From: an uncultured Christensenella sp.
Lineage (GTDB): Bacteria; Bacillota; Clostridia; Christensenellales; UBA1750
Direction of reading: 5' to 3'
NCBI GenBank assembly: GCA_905193155.1
Contig: CAJJNQ010000006.1
Span: 19,031-83,030 of the forward strand
DNA: 64,000 nt
Position 1 is the first letter of the stretch; every line of letters begins with the position of its first letter. Position numbers and translations under genes: made by a program. The notes beneath the pieces are model-generated. The model saw nothing but the letters and a program-made list of their open reading frames with translations. It did not search any database and was not told the DNA's origin. This document shows positions 23,985 to 33,295 of this stretch, piece by piece.

Positions 23985-25479
23985 ATTTCTCCAGCGGGTT
24001 GATGCACTCGCCGGTTGCAAATCCCTGATATTTCGTAAAGAACCATTCGGCGTTCCGACGGCCTTCCAGCGTCACAGTATCGCCTGTAAACGTACAAGTC
24101 CACTGCATCGTGCCGCAGCAAACGTCCGCAATGTAGAGCGTGATGTGCAAAACGTTTTCCCGCCGCCACGCCGCGCTGGCAAAGGCGCGGAAATCACGGT
24201 CCGCCGGGAAGCCGATGTGCTCGGCATAGAACGAGGTTTCATTAAATTGCTGTTCAACATTAAAGCCGTAGCCAAAGCTGATGCTGTGCCAACCGGTATC
24301 GTTGACATAGGTCACCAGCCCGCCGCCGGGCGTAAAGCGGAACTCCATCTCTTTCAGTCCCATCGCGTTGGGCTCAAAGGCGTATCTCGCGCCGGAGAGC
24401 TGCCGCGTCATCGGGGAATCGTGCGCGCCGTCCACGCACCGCAGCTTCAGCGATTTGCGCAGCGCTTCCAGATTCTTCCAGGCCGCATCGTTCGGCAGCA
24501 GGGGCTGATCCTGCATCTCTCGGAACACGGTGTTCCATAGGTGCATCAGCTCCATCGTGCGCGCGTCGGCCATGGCCTGCGTATCGCCCGTCACCGCAAT
24601 CAGGAGATCCTCATCCGGGAAGCAGAACGCCTGCTGGCTGCCCATGCCGAGGAAGCCGAAGCCGTTATGGCGCAGCCGCCAAATCTGGTAGCCGTAGCCC
24701 TCCATATATTCGACGTTGTCCGCATCGATCGTGTTATCGATCTGGTTGGCCGTCGCCTCGCGGACGTAATCCGCAGGCAACAGCTGTTTGCCGTCCACGC
24801 AGCCGCCGTGCATCACGAGGTAGGCCATCTTCGCCAAATCCATCGCGCCCGCCAGAATGCCGCTGCCGCCCCAGCTGTGGCCGCAGGGGGATTTGACGCA
24901 GGTGATATCCTCCCGCATCCCCATCGGTTCAAAGACGCGCTCCCGCAGCAAATCCTCAAAGTTCTTCCCCGCAACGCGCTCCACGATGACGCAGAGCATC
25001 AGCGTGCAGGCTGTGTTATATTGGAAAACCGTGCCGCTCTTATGCGTGGGCGGGGTTTCAAACCAGGTGCGCACCCAATCCATGTCCGGCTCAGGCTTGT
25101 TCATGTTATAGGTCGTGTCGTCGTGGCAATCCGCCATGCAGAGCAAATCGCGGATGGTCGTGTCCTTCATCCAATGATGCATCCCACTCTGATCGTACTC
25201 GGGGAAGAAATCCACCACGCGGTCGCTGAGCTGTAATTTGCCGTCGCCGACCAGCAGCCCGATCGCCATGGAGACAAAGGACTTGGAGCTGGAATACAAT
25301 CTGTGCTTTTCGGTCGAGGTCATCGGCGCCCACTGGCCTTCAAACACCAGCGCGCCCCTGCGGATAATCAGCAGCGAATGCAGGCACAGCCGCCGCTCCT
25401 CGATCGCGTGGATATAGGCTGCTATCGCGCCTGAAGGAATCCCCACTTCTTCCGGTCTTTTTCTCGTAAATGAAAACAT
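23983..25479 (-). CDS. Serine hydrolase of the beta-lactamase/penicillin-binding class C family
   Basis: A 498-residue protein with a class C beta-lactamase-like fold in residues 1-~340. LYSSSKSF near residue 66 supplies the SxxK nucleophile and base, and QYNTA the Y-x-N motif. SWGGSGILAGAMDLAKM near 210 is typical of the family. The C-terminal ~150 residues are a separate beta-rich lipocalin-like domain often found in these hydrolases. No signal peptide is seen, so it may act in the cytoplasm, for example as an esterase or peptidase. ATG 25479 is chosen since GAGGGGGCGAGG precedes it and the promoter at 25516-25545 lies upstream; the longer frame would run through that promoter. Confidence 0.85.
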   Translation of the reverse strand: MFSFTRKRPEEVGIPSGAIAAYIHAIEERRLCLHSLLIIRRGALVFEGQWAPMTSTEKHRLYSSSKSFVSMAIGLLVGDGKLQLSDRVVDFFPEYDQSGMHHWMKDTTIRDLLCMADCHDDTTYNMNKPEPDMDWVRTWFETPPTHKSGTVFQYNTACTLMLCVIVERVAGKNFEDLLRERVFEPMGMREDITCVKSPCGHSWGGSGILAGAMDLAKMAYLVMHGGCVDGKQLLPADYVREATANQIDNTIDADNVEYMEGYGYQIWRLRHNGFGFLGMGSQQAFCFPDEDLLIAVTGDTQAMADARTMELMHLWNTVFREMQDQPLLPNDAAWKNLEALRKSLKLRCVDGAHDSPMTRQLSGARYAFEPNAMGLKEMEFRFTPGGGLVTYVNDTGWHSISFGYGFNVEQQFNETSFYAEHIGFPADRDFRAFASAAWRRENVLHITLYIADVCCGTMQWTCTFTGDTVTLEGRRNAEWFFTKYQGFATGECINPLEK

Positions 25480-25515
25480 GGAGCCTCGCCCCCTCTGTTT
25501 TTTCTGGACGCCCCG

Positions 25516-25545
25516 ATTATAGCACGGCGCACGTCGGCTTGACAA
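25516..25545 (-). promoter_or_regulatory. Promoter of the serine hydrolase gene
   Basis: TTGTCA (25545-25540) and TATAAT (25521-25516), 18 bp apart on the minus strand. Its -35 overlaps that of the divergent promoter. Confidence 0.75.
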
Positions 25546-25568
25546 GCCGTCCTGCACAATGCTACTCT
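25539..25568 (+). promoter_or_regulatory. Promoter of the YesN-type regulator unit
   Basis: TTGACA (25539-25544) and TACTCT (25563-25568), 18 bp apart, about 50 nt before ATG 25619. Confidence 0.6.
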
Positions 25569-25618
25569 TTATTTCAAACAGTATTTTTACGTTTGTGTTT
25601 TTCGTGGAGGAATGGAGC

Positions 25619-27217
25619 ATGTATCGCATTTTGCTGGTAGACGACGAAACCGATGTGCGCGAGAGCATCGCCCGGATGATCGATTGGGACACACAGGGCT
25701 TTTCGCTCTGCGGCTGCGCGGCGGGCAGTCTGGAAGCGCTGGAAATGGCGGACGAGCTGCTGCCCGACGTGGTGATGACCGATATCTGCATGCCCTACAT
25801 CGACGGGCTGGAATTGATCCGCCGTCTGCGGAAGGTACACCCGGCGATGCAGTTCGTCATCGTCAGCGGATACGACGATTTCAGCTACGCGCAGCAGGCC
25901 GTGCAGCTGCATGTGATGGACTATCTGCTCAAGCCCTTGTCCCGCAGCGGCGTGGAGGCGGTGCTCCAGCGCGTGCGCGCCCGGTTGGATGCGGAAACTT
26001 TGCGCCGGCGCGACGTGGAAGAGCTTCGTGCCTGCGCAAAGCGCGACCAGCTCCAGCTTCAGCGCATGGCGCTGATCGAATCCATTACCGATGATAGTCC
26101 GAATCTCCCTGCCGACGGTCCCGGCAGCCTTGCGGAATTCCTGCCCGGACGGCTGGGCGTGGTGGAGCTGCTGTCCGGGCAGGAACAGGAAGCTGCACTT
26201 ACAAAGGACTTTGGCGGCAATCCCGGCCTGATGGAATTTTCCGTCCGGCAAATCGCACAGGAGCTGACCGAAACGGGCGACATTCCCGGCCTGTGCGCAC
26301 CGCACCGCAAGCGGCTGGTGCTGCTGCTCCCGCTCGATGCGGACAGCGCCGTTTCCGCCTGTGAAAGGCTGATGGACACGGTGCGGATGTATCTGCATCT
26401 GCCCATGCGGGCGGCGGTTTCCGCACCCGTCAATGAGATTTCTCAGCTTTCGCTGCTCTATCAGCGCACGCTGCTGCTGACGGGCAGTGCCGCGCCTTTT
26501 GCCATCGGCAGCGTATTTTTGATGGAGGAGCATCCCTCCGGTTCGTCCGCCGGGCCGAGCGCCCCGCTGGACGAGGTCTTCGGCCAGATTTCCGCGCTGG
26601 TGCGCAGCGGCGACGCCGAAAAGACCCGCCGCTATTTCAGCGATCTGGGCGCGGCGCTGTCAGCACACGAAAACTACCCCTCAATTGCGCAGGCGCTGCG
26701 TTCCATGGTGGAAACCGCCGTGCTCACCACCGGGATGCGCACGGGACTTCCGATCAATCGGCTGCTCTCGATCTTCAGCGAACATCCGCTGCCAACGAAC
26801 GCGCCGCTTTCCTCGTTGCTGCCCGTACTGCTCAGCGCCACGCTGGAAGCCTCCCGCGCCATCGCCGCCTACCGGGATGAAGCCAATCTCGCCTTTGCAC
26901 AGCAGCTGCGGGACTATATTGCCGCACATTTTTCCGACCCGCAGCTTTCCATCAGCGTGCTGTGCGACGTATTCCGCATCAGCCAGACGCAGCTCTCGCT
27001 CGTGTTCCGCCGGGATCTGGGCACGACCTTTCTGCAATATGTGCTGGATATGCGCATCGACCGGGCGCGGCACCTGCTGCTGCACAGCGACAAAAAGGTC
27101 TATGAAATCGCGCTGGAAACCGGCTTTGAGGACCCCGGCTATTTTTCCTACTGCTTTCGCCAGCGCTGCGGCCTGACGCCGAAAAACTTCCGCCAGGAGG
27201 CCAAGTCCCATGAATAG
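25619..27217 (+). CDS. YesN-type response regulator with AraC DNA-binding domain
   Basis: A 532-residue regulator. The receiver domain (1-~120) opens with MYRILLVDDETDVRESI, has the phospho-acceptor Asp55 in MTDICMP and ends with YLLKPLSR. A ~290-residue middle region follows. The C-terminal ~100 residues are an AraC double helix-turn-helix (SISVLCDVFRISQTQLSLVF, then ALETGFEDPGYFSYCFRQ). It should be phosphorylated by the kinase encoded next and activate sugar uptake genes. ATG 25619 follows GTGGAGG by 8 nt. It overlaps the kinase gene by 8 nt. Confidence 0.92.
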   Translation: MYRILLVDDETDVRESIARMIDWDTQGFSLCGCAAGSLEALEMADELLPDVVMTDICMPYIDGLELIRRLRKVHPAMQFVIVSGYDDFSYAQQAVQLHVMDYLLKPLSRSGVEAVLQRVRARLDAETLRRRDVEELRACAKRDQLQLQRMALIESITDDSPNLPADGPGSLAEFLPGRLGVVELLSGQEQEAALTKDFGGNPGLMEFSVRQIAQELTETGDIPGLCAPHRKRLVLLLPLDADSAVSACERLMDTVRMYLHLPMRAAVSAPVNEISQLSLLYQRTLLLTGSAAPFAIGSVFLMEEHPSGSSAGPSAPLDEVFGQISALVRSGDAEKTRRYFSDLGAALSAHENYPSIAQALRSMVETAVLTTGMRTGLPINRLLSIFSEHPLPTNAPLSSLLPVLLSATLEASRAIAAYRDEANLAFAQQLRDYIAAHFSDPQLSISVLCDVFRISQTQLSLVFRRDLGTTFLQYVLDMRIDRARHLLLHSDKKVYEIALETGFEDPGYFSYCFRQRCGLTPKNFRQEAKSHE

Positions 27218-28922
27218 GCTGAGCCTGCGCACGGTGATTGTGACCATGATGCTGGTGATCGCGTTGGCCTGCACGCTGCTTTACAACGCGGTCTACGGCA
27301 TGCTCACGGATCAAACCTTTTCGGAGATGGACTTGCAGTCGATCGGGCAGAACTTAGACCTTGCCAAGACGCGCCTGGACCATATCCTGCTGGACGCACA
27401 GACACTCCTGAGCGACGCGGAAACGCAGATTCACGCTGCTTCGTATTTCGACCCGGGTTCCTTTCGCCGCAGCATCATGCAGCGTTTGGAATATGAAGAC
27501 TCCGTCAACTCCGTCATCCTCTACGATGCTTCCGGCACGCCGCTTTGCACCGTCGGGCGCAGCGACGCGACCTTTTCGCTCTACCGCGGTTATTCTGCCG
27601 ACGATTGGATTCTTTCCGCGCTGGAAACGCCGGAAATCTCCTATTCTCCCGCACGGCTGGAGCACTGCTTCCGCGACAATTATGAATTTGTCGCGGTCAT
27701 GGCACAGCCGGTGGAATACTTTCCCGCTGCGGAAGCTGCTCCGCAAAAGGGGCTGCTCACCGTCAGCATCCGGCTGGACGTGCTGGCCAGCGTCTGCATC
27801 GAGCAATCCGGCGAAGGGCGCGGGCAGCTGATCCTGCTCACTGCTGCGGGCGAACCGCTCTATTCCCCGCGCGCCAAGCTCAATAGTCTGACGCAGCTGA
27901 GCCCGGAATTTACAGGCGTTGGGGTGCGTCAGCCAGACAGTCAGCTGCTGGAGCTTTCCAAACCGCTGGCCGGTGAAAAATGGATTCTGCTGACGCAGGT
28001 CAACCAATATCAGATGCAGAGCACGCAGCAAACGCTGCACAACAAGAGCTTGATCGTGCTGGCGCTTTCGCTGTTGCTGGGCTTCGTGCTGGCGCTGCTG
28101 CTCTCGGCGCTGATCTCCCGCCCCCTCAAGGCGATGGAGCAGACCATCGAGCAATCGAACGGTGCTTCCGCCGCGCCCCGCGTCCGCACCCGCGGGCTCA
28201 AGGAGTTCGCCAGCTTTGCGCGGCACTACAACGAAATGCTCGACCGCATCGACACGCTGAACGCCGAAACCGCGCACAATCAGGAACAGCTCCGCCAGAT
28301 GGAAATTGCCGCTCTGGAGGAGCAGATCAACCCGCATTTTCTCTACAACGCGCTCGATTCCATCACCTGGCTGGTCGAAACCGGCCGCGGATCGGCCGCG
28401 GTAAACATGATTACGTCTCTGGCGCAGCTGCTTCGTCTATCCATCCATCGCGGCGGCAATTTCCACACAGTTCAGCGCGAGGTTGATCATGTCCGTTCCT
28501 ACCTGACGATCCAGCAGACGCGGGGCGGCAACCGCTTCCGCGTGGAGCTGGACGCCGCGCCGGAAACGCTCGATCTGTTCTGCCCCCGGCTGATCTTGCA
28601 GCCGCTGGCGGAAAACGCCATCAAGCACGGCATCGGAGACAACACCGGCTGCCGGATCGTCATCCGGGTCTTTATCGAAAACGACCGGCTCATCATGACG
28701 GTATCGGACGACGGCATGGGCATTCTGCCGGACAAGCTTCGGCAGATTCAGCAGGAGCTGGATGCAGGTTCTCCGCCCAACCCGGACGAAATCAGCGGCC
28801 TTGCGCTCAAGAGCGTCAATCGCCGCATCCGCCTGCTCTGCGGAGAGGACAGCGGCATCACCATCGACAGCGAAATGGAGGAATGGACATGCGCACGCAT
28901 CACCTTGCCGCTTCGGCGCTGA
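27210..28922 (+). CDS. YesM-type membrane sensor histidine kinase
   Basis: A 570-residue sensor of the LytS/YesM class. Transmembrane segments lie at about 8-28 and 275-300 and flank a ~245-residue extracytoplasmic sensor. A HAMP-like stretch follows, then the His_kinase motif EEQINPHFLYNALDS with His376, and an ATPase domain (LQPLAENAIKHG, DDGMGI). It pairs with the response regulator just upstream and with the sugar-binding lipoprotein just downstream, whose gene overlaps it by 34 nt. The extracytoplasmic domain probably senses a sugar through that lipoprotein; this is inference. Confidence 0.92.
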   Translation: MNRLSLRTVIVTMMLVIALACTLLYNAVYGMLTDQTFSEMDLQSIGQNLDLAKTRLDHILLDAQTLLSDAETQIHAASYFDPGSFRRSIMQRLEYEDSVNSVILYDASGTPLCTVGRSDATFSLYRGYSADDWILSALETPEISYSPARLEHCFRDNYEFVAVMAQPVEYFPAAEAAPQKGLLTVSIRLDVLASVCIEQSGEGRGQLILLTAAGEPLYSPRAKLNSLTQLSPEFTGVGVRQPDSQLLELSKPLAGEKWILLTQVNQYQMQSTQQTLHNKSLIVLALSLLLGFVLALLLSALISRPLKAMEQTIEQSNGASAAPRVRTRGLKEFASFARHYNEMLDRIDTLNAETAHNQEQLRQMEIAALEEQINPHFLYNALDSITWLVETGRGSAAVNMITSLAQLLRLSIHRGGNFHTVQREVDHVRSYLTIQQTRGGNRFRVELDAAPETLDLFCPRLILQPLAENAIKHGIGDNTGCRIVIRVFIENDRLIMTVSDDGMGILPDKLRQIQQELDAGSPPNPDEISGLALKSVNRRIRLLCGEDSGITIDSEMEEWTCARITLPLRR

Positions 28923-29821
28923 CGCTGCTGCTCTGCCTTCTGCTGTGCGGCTGCGCAACGGCCCCCTCCCGCAAGCACGCATTGCTGCTGGCCTCAGGCG
29001 ACGAAGGCTACTATTGGAAAAACCTGATCGAGGGCGCGCAGGACGCCGCTGCGGACAACGGCTGGGAGCTGAACGTGCAGATTCTTTCCCCGGAAGAGGA
29101 TGTTTCTCAGGCGCTTTCCGATGCGGACGGCAGCGCCGACCTGATCGCGCTGGCCACCGTTTCCGAGACCGATCTTTTCGTTTCGGATCTGGCAACGCCG
29201 GTTGCACTGCTGGGAACCTACTGCGACACGCTCTCCCCTGTTTACAGCATCTATGACACCACCATGATGGGCAACACCACAGGCGGCAATTTTCGCAAAT
29301 TCTTTGGGTTGCAAAAAAACGTGCTGCTGGTTGTCGATCGGGCCGAATATGCTCTCCCAACCTCCTGGCGGAATCGCTTTCTTGAGCAGGTCGGCGCACA
29401 GGGCACTCGGATCCTGCGCGTGGTGGACGCCAATCAGACCCCGAAGGCCATGGAATCGGAAATCATACAGACGCTGGCCGTCAATCCAGCCATTGACAGC
29501 ATCATCTGTACCACGCAGAACGGAACCTGCGCCGCCCTTCGCGCCGTAGAACGATACGGACGCTTTGTCCCGATCCTCGGCGCAGACTTCAATCAGGAGA
29601 TCGCACAGGGCATCTACGACGGAACCATCCGCGCCTCTATCGTCCGCAACAGCTATGCTTACGGCTACATGGGCATTGAAAACGCGATCCGCATTCTCTG
29701 CGGGCAGGGCATCGCGGAAACCCGTACGCTGGACGCGCTGGTGATCAACTCGGAAAACCTTTTTGATCCCGCTTACGCTCCGCTGCTTTACGACATAACA
29801 GCCGCGCCGGATGGGGATTAG
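28889..29821 (+). CDS. Periplasmic-type sugar-binding lipoprotein, probable sensor partner
   Basis: A 310-residue lipoprotein: a hydrophobic signal ends at LLLCGC with Cys22 the likely lipid site. The rest is a LacI/RbsB-type binding fold with two lobes (EGYYWKNLIEGAQDAAADNG at the start, GNTTGGNFRKFFG and FVPILGADFNQEIAQGIYDG later). ATG 28889 follows GGAGG by 7 nt. It is coded inside the kinase unit, apart from the ABC importer that follows a terminator. This favours a role as ligand-binding accessory of the kinase, as XylFII does for LytS in Clostridium beijerinckii. A transport role is the alternative. Confidence 0.85.
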   Translation: MRTHHLAASALTLLLCLLLCGCATAPSRKHALLLASGDEGYYWKNLIEGAQDAAADNGWELNVQILSPEEDVSQALSDADGSADLIALATVSETDLFVSDLATPVALLGTYCDTLSPVYSIYDTTMMGNTTGGNFRKFFGLQKNVLLVVDRAEYALPTSWRNRFLEQVGAQGTRILRVVDANQTPKAMESEIIQTLAVNPAIDSIICTTQNGTCAALRAVERYGRFVPILGADFNQEIAQGIYDGTIRASIVRNSYAYGYMGIENAIRILCGQGIAETRTLDALVINSENLFDPAYAPLLYDITAAPDGD

Positions 29822-29823
29822 CC

Positions 29824-29852
29824 AAAGCGACCCGAATTCGGGTCGCTTTTTT
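29824..29852 (+). terminator. Terminator of the sensor unit
   Basis: AAAGCGACCCGAATTCGGGTCGCTTT, a perfect hairpin followed by a T run. Confidence 0.9.
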
Positions 29853-29958
29853 ATGAAAAACAAACATTTTGAAATATGAAGGAATTTTGAATTGTGTAAA
29901 CTTCATGTTGCTGTTATCCTGAAAGTGTAAAAAAACTCAGATGAGGAGGATTCTCACC

Positions 29959-31359
29959 ATGAAGAAAATGCGCAATCTGCTCTGTGTTGTGCTGGCTGTG
30001 CTGATGCTGGCTGCCATGACGGCGTGCTCTGGCGGCACGACGGGCGGCACCACCGGCGGCACGACGGGCGGCACCACCGGCGGCGCCGAGACCAACACTC
30101 CCGCTGCGGACGGCACCAAGACCGTCGACATTTTGACCTGGTCCAACGCGGCCACTGTCGAATACCTCAAGAGCATCGCGGATGCTTTCCACGAAGCGTA
30201 TCCCGAGTACACCCTGACCGTCAGCGAAGTTCCCTCCGCTGAAATCGATCAGGTCATCCAGACCCGTATCTCCGCTGCGAACGTGGATATCGTCTCCTTC
30301 CAGACCTTCTCCAGGCCGCAGGCCGACTGGAACAAGGATTCCATCGACAAGCCCGCTTGGCAGCAGTACATCGACGAAGGCCTGCTCACCGATTTGACCG
30401 ACAAGGACTTCATCAAGAACTACAACCTCGACACCCTGATGGGCAACGCCTACAACGATCGTCTGTACTCCCTGAACATGGGTACCGTTGCTTACACCGG
30501 CCTGTTCTACAACAAGGCGATCTTCTCCGAGCTGGGCCTGGAAGTCCCCAAGACCTGGGATGAGTTCATCGCGGTCTGCGAAGCCGTCAAGGCCGATGGC
30601 AAGTACACCGTGCTCTCCGCCGGTGCTGCCGACCAGTGGCCGCTGAATATGTTCTCCAACGCGATTCTCTCTGCCAACTATCAGGATGACGCCAAGGAAA
30701 TCGGTGAGAAGCTGCTCACCGGTGAGATGAAGCACACCGATCCCGAGGTCATGCTGGTTTACAACTGCATGGAGCAGTTCGCTTCTTACCTGGAGCCCGG
30801 CGTCACCGGTATCGCTTACTCCGATGCTCCCGGCCGCTTCGCCGCAGGCAACATGGCGATGTATGCCGATGGTTCCTGGTCCGCGCCTGACATCCTGAAG
30901 GCCAACCCCGACATCGACTTTGGTTACTTCCCGCTGCCCGGCGTCAAGGCCCGTGAGGACGGACTGGATCCGCAGTACGGCATCAAGTACGACCTGAGCT
31001 TTGCGGTGCCCACCAACGCGCCCAACGGCGACGGCGCCATGGCTTTCCTGTCCTACATCTCTCAGAAGGATGTTTACACCGCGTTCCTGAACAAGATCGC
31101 CGGTTTCTCCTCCACCCAGCCCGACATCACGCTGGACAACGCATTCCTGAACTCCCTGCAGTCCGGTCTGCAGAAGCCCTGCCTGAACTCCGAGATGTAC
31201 ATCTACTCTCCCAAGGGCGTGGGCGAATACGGCTCCGGCCAGTTCAGCTTCCTGTACCTGAAGACCCTCGGCGGCCCGCTGACCGCGGAAGAGCTCGCTC
31301 AGAAGGCGGACGAAGACTTTGAAACCGCTCGCCAGGCTCTGGCCAGCCTGAACGACTAA
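29959..31359 (+). CDS. ABC transporter extracellular solute-binding lipoprotein (family 1)
   Basis: A 466-residue carbohydrate-binding lipoprotein with a signal ending in AAMTAC (Cys23), then a flexible GGTT-repeat linker (residues 25-43). The mature part is a family 1 solute-binding protein (VDILTWSNAATVEYLKSIAD, GLFYNKAIFSELGLEVPKTW, FAAGNMAMYADGSWSAPDI). ATG 29959 follows GAGGAGG by 9 nt. Codon use is strongly biased, as for highly expressed genes. It heads the importer unit with two permeases; a hairpin after it may raise its level over theirs. I see no strong promoter in 29853-29940, only weak TTGTGT/TTATCC boxes. Confidence 0.93.
   Translation: MKKMRNLLCVVLAVLMLAAMTACSGGTTGGTTGGTTGGTTGGAETNTPAADGTKTVDILTWSNAATVEYLKSIADAFHEAYPEYTLTVSEVPSAEIDQVIQTRISAANVDIVSFQTFSRPQADWNKDSIDKPAWQQYIDEGLLTDLTDKDFIKNYNLDTLMGNAYNDRLYSLNMGTVAYTGLFYNKAIFSELGLEVPKTWDEFIAVCEAVKADGKYTVLSAGAADQWPLNMFSNAILSANYQDDAKEIGEKLLTGEMKHTDPEVMLVYNCMEQFASYLEPGVTGIAYSDAPGRFAAGNMAMYADGSWSAPDILKANPDIDFGYFPLPGVKAREDGLDPQYGIKYDLSFAVPTNAPNGDGAMAFLSYISQKDVYTAFLNKIAGFSSTQPDITLDNAFLNSLQSGLQKPCLNSEMYIYSPKGVGEYGSGQFSFLYLKTLGGPLTAEELAQKADEDFETARQALASLND
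30031..30084 (+). repeat. Perfect 24-bp tandem repeat coding for the GGTT linker
   Basis: The 24-bp unit at 30031-30054 is repeated exactly at 30055-30078, then six more bases of a third copy. Each unit codes for two GGTT tetrads, so slippage would change linker length without a frameshift. Confidence 0.9.
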
Positions 31360-31374
31360 TCGTATCGGACTTAG

Positions 31375-31400
31375 AAGGGGCGACGTGTTCGCCCCTTTTC
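31375..31400 (+). terminator. Intra-operon hairpin after the binding protein gene
   Basis: AAGGGGCGA pairs with TCGCCCCTT and is followed by TTCC. A weak terminator or mRNA end-stabiliser that probably lets some transcription pass to the permeases. Confidence 0.65.
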
Positions 31401-31433
31401 CTGTAACAATCCTCAAATAAGGAGGCTTGCCCC

Positions 31434-32402
31434 ATGGAAAAACCGGCAAAGGCCGTCAACGTCCGGCGTCATAAGCACATCAGCACCTTCCCCGTCTGGG
31501 TCGTGTTTCTGTGCATGCTGCCCGGTATTCTGCACTACACCATCTTCCGGCTCTTCCCGTCGGTGATGACGGCGGTGCTTTCCTTCACCGATATCTCCGG
31601 TATCCCCGGTTCCTCCTGGCAATGGGTGGGCTGGGCGAACTATAAGGAATTCTTCGTTCTGCAAAACATCCGCGACCTGAAGGCCTCCCTGGGGCGCACC
31701 GGAATCTACGCGCTATCGGTCACGCTGATTCAGAACGCCATCGCGCTGCTGATGGCCGTGATCCTCAACGGCAAATTCCTCAAAGGGCGCAATTTCGCCC
31801 GCGCGGTCTACTTCATGCCCGTGATCCTGGGCGCGGCGGTGGTTTCGACCATGTGGAAGCTGATCTTCTCCACCCCCACCGGCCCGATCTATCTGTTTAT
31901 GCAGAACGTGCTGGGCATTGAAAACCCGCCCGCGATTCTTTCGAGCTACACTTATGCCTTCCCCGCCGTCATCGCGGCGCAGATCTGGCAGAACATGGGA
32001 TATTCGATGGTCATTTTCCTGGCAGCGCTGCAAAATATTCCCGCCGACCTTTACGAAGCGGCTTATATCGACGGTGCAAACGAATGGCAGGTTTTCTGGC
32101 GCATCACGCTGCCGCTGATCTGGTCTTCCGTCACCGTCAACACGCTGCTGGCCATCATCGGTTCGCTCCAGAGCTATGAGCTCATCATGACCATCACCCG
32201 CGGTCAGTTCAACACCGCGACGCTGGGCATGATGGTGTTCGCTACCGCGTTCGGCGGCAACGGCGCATCGGCTAGCGGCGGCACGGTCGCCGGCATGCGC
32301 CAGGGTTACGCTGCGGCGGAATCCATGGTGCTGTTCGTGGGCGTGCTGGTCGTCACGGTCATTTCTCAGGCCGTCATGAAGAGAATGGAGGGGGATCGCT
32401 GA
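31434..32402 (+). CDS. Carbohydrate ABC transporter permease (MalF/UgpA type)
   Basis: A 322-residue inner-membrane permease with six membrane segments. The EAA loop, which contacts the ATPase, is seen near residue 205 (LYEAAYIDGANEWQVFWRI, then LPLIW). It pairs with the next gene. The start follows AAGGAGG by 8 nt. There is no ATPase gene in this unit, so the importer probably uses a shared MsmK/UgpC-type ATPase encoded elsewhere. Confidence 0.92.
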   Translation: MEKPAKAVNVRRHKHISTFPVWVVFLCMLPGILHYTIFRLFPSVMTAVLSFTDISGIPGSSWQWVGWANYKEFFVLQNIRDLKASLGRTGIYALSVTLIQNAIALLMAVILNGKFLKGRNFARAVYFMPVILGAAVVSTMWKLIFSTPTGPIYLFMQNVLGIENPPAILSSYTYAFPAVIAAQIWQNMGYSMVIFLAALQNIPADLYEAAYIDGANEWQVFWRITLPLIWSSVTVNTLLAIIGSLQSYELIMTITRGQFNTATLGMMVFATAFGGNGASASGGTVAGMRQGYAAAESMVLFVGVLVVTVISQAVMKRMEGDR

Positions 32403-32403
32403 T

Positions 32404-33228
32404 ATGGGCAAGATCAAAAACGTACCTTTCCGCGTGTTCTGCTATGTCATCGTGTTCCTTTTCCTGTTCATCTATCTCTTCCCGCTGTTCTTCGTGGCCA
32501 ATACCTCGCTCAAATCCGCGCAGGACTATCTGCTGCATCCCACGGCGCTGACGAGCACCTGGTCCTTCGGCAACTACATCACCGCCTGGAACAAGGCCAA
32601 CTTCGGCGCGTACATCGGCAACTCGATTCTCTATACCGGCGTCTGCACGATCTGCTCGCTGCTGCTGTCGCTGCTGATCGCCTTCCCTATCTCTCGTAAA
32701 TACGTCCCCGGTGCAGGCTTCCTGTATCTGCTGTTCCTCTGCGGTCTGTTCCTGCCCAACGGCATGATCCCGACCTTCCAGATGGTGCTGAACATGGGGC
32801 TTTACGACACCAAGATCGGCTATATGCTGGTCATGACGGGCGTCAACGCGACTTCGGTTTTCTTCTTTACCGGCTACTTTAAGTCCATCCCGCGCGAGCT
32901 AGATGAGGCGGCGGCCATCGACGGCTGCGGTTATCTCCGCTATGTCATCCGCTGCATCGTGCCGCTGGCGCAGCCCGCCATGGTTTCGATGGGCATGCTG
33001 TCGATGATCGGCGTGTGGAACGATATCGTCTCCTCCACCATTTACCTGACGAGCGAATCCAATTACAACATCACGCGCGGCCTGTTCGTGTTCACCGGCC
33101 AGTATTCCAACGACTGGACACTGACGGCAGCGGGCCTGCTGGTCGTCGCCGCGCCCCTGATTCTGATCTACATCTTTGGCCAGCGCTACATCGTGGACGG
33201 CGTCATGGCCGGCGGCCTGAAGGGGTAA
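32404..33228 (+). CDS. Carbohydrate ABC transporter permease (MalG/UgpE type)
   Basis: A 274-residue permease with six membrane segments and the EAA loop ELDEAAAIDGCGYLRYVIR near residue 167. Its start is 2 nt after the stop of the previous permease, with GAGGGGG upstream. The C-terminal QRYIVDGVMAGGLKG is typical of MalG-type partners. Confidence 0.93.
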   Translation: MGKIKNVPFRVFCYVIVFLFLFIYLFPLFFVANTSLKSAQDYLLHPTALTSTWSFGNYITAWNKANFGAYIGNSILYTGVCTICSLLLSLLIAFPISRKYVPGAGFLYLLFLCGLFLPNGMIPTFQMVLNMGLYDTKIGYMLVMTGVNATSVFFFTGYFKSIPRELDEAAAIDGCGYLRYVIRCIVPLAQPAMVSMGMLSMIGVWNDIVSSTIYLTSESNYNITRGLFVFTGQYSNDWTLTAAGLLVVAAPLILIYIFGQRYIVDGVMAGGLKG

Positions 33229-33251
33229 AATCCTCCAAAGAATTTCAACAC

Positions 33252-33289
33252 AAAAAGAAGCGGTAGGCTTGCGCCTGCCGCTTCTTTTT
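33252..33289. terminator. Bidirectional terminator between permease and tag
   Basis: AAAAAGAAGCGGTAGGC pairs with GCCTGCCGCTTCTTTTT (one G-U); T runs on both strands serve the two convergent genes. Confidence 0.9.
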
Positions 33290-33295
33290 GTACGT

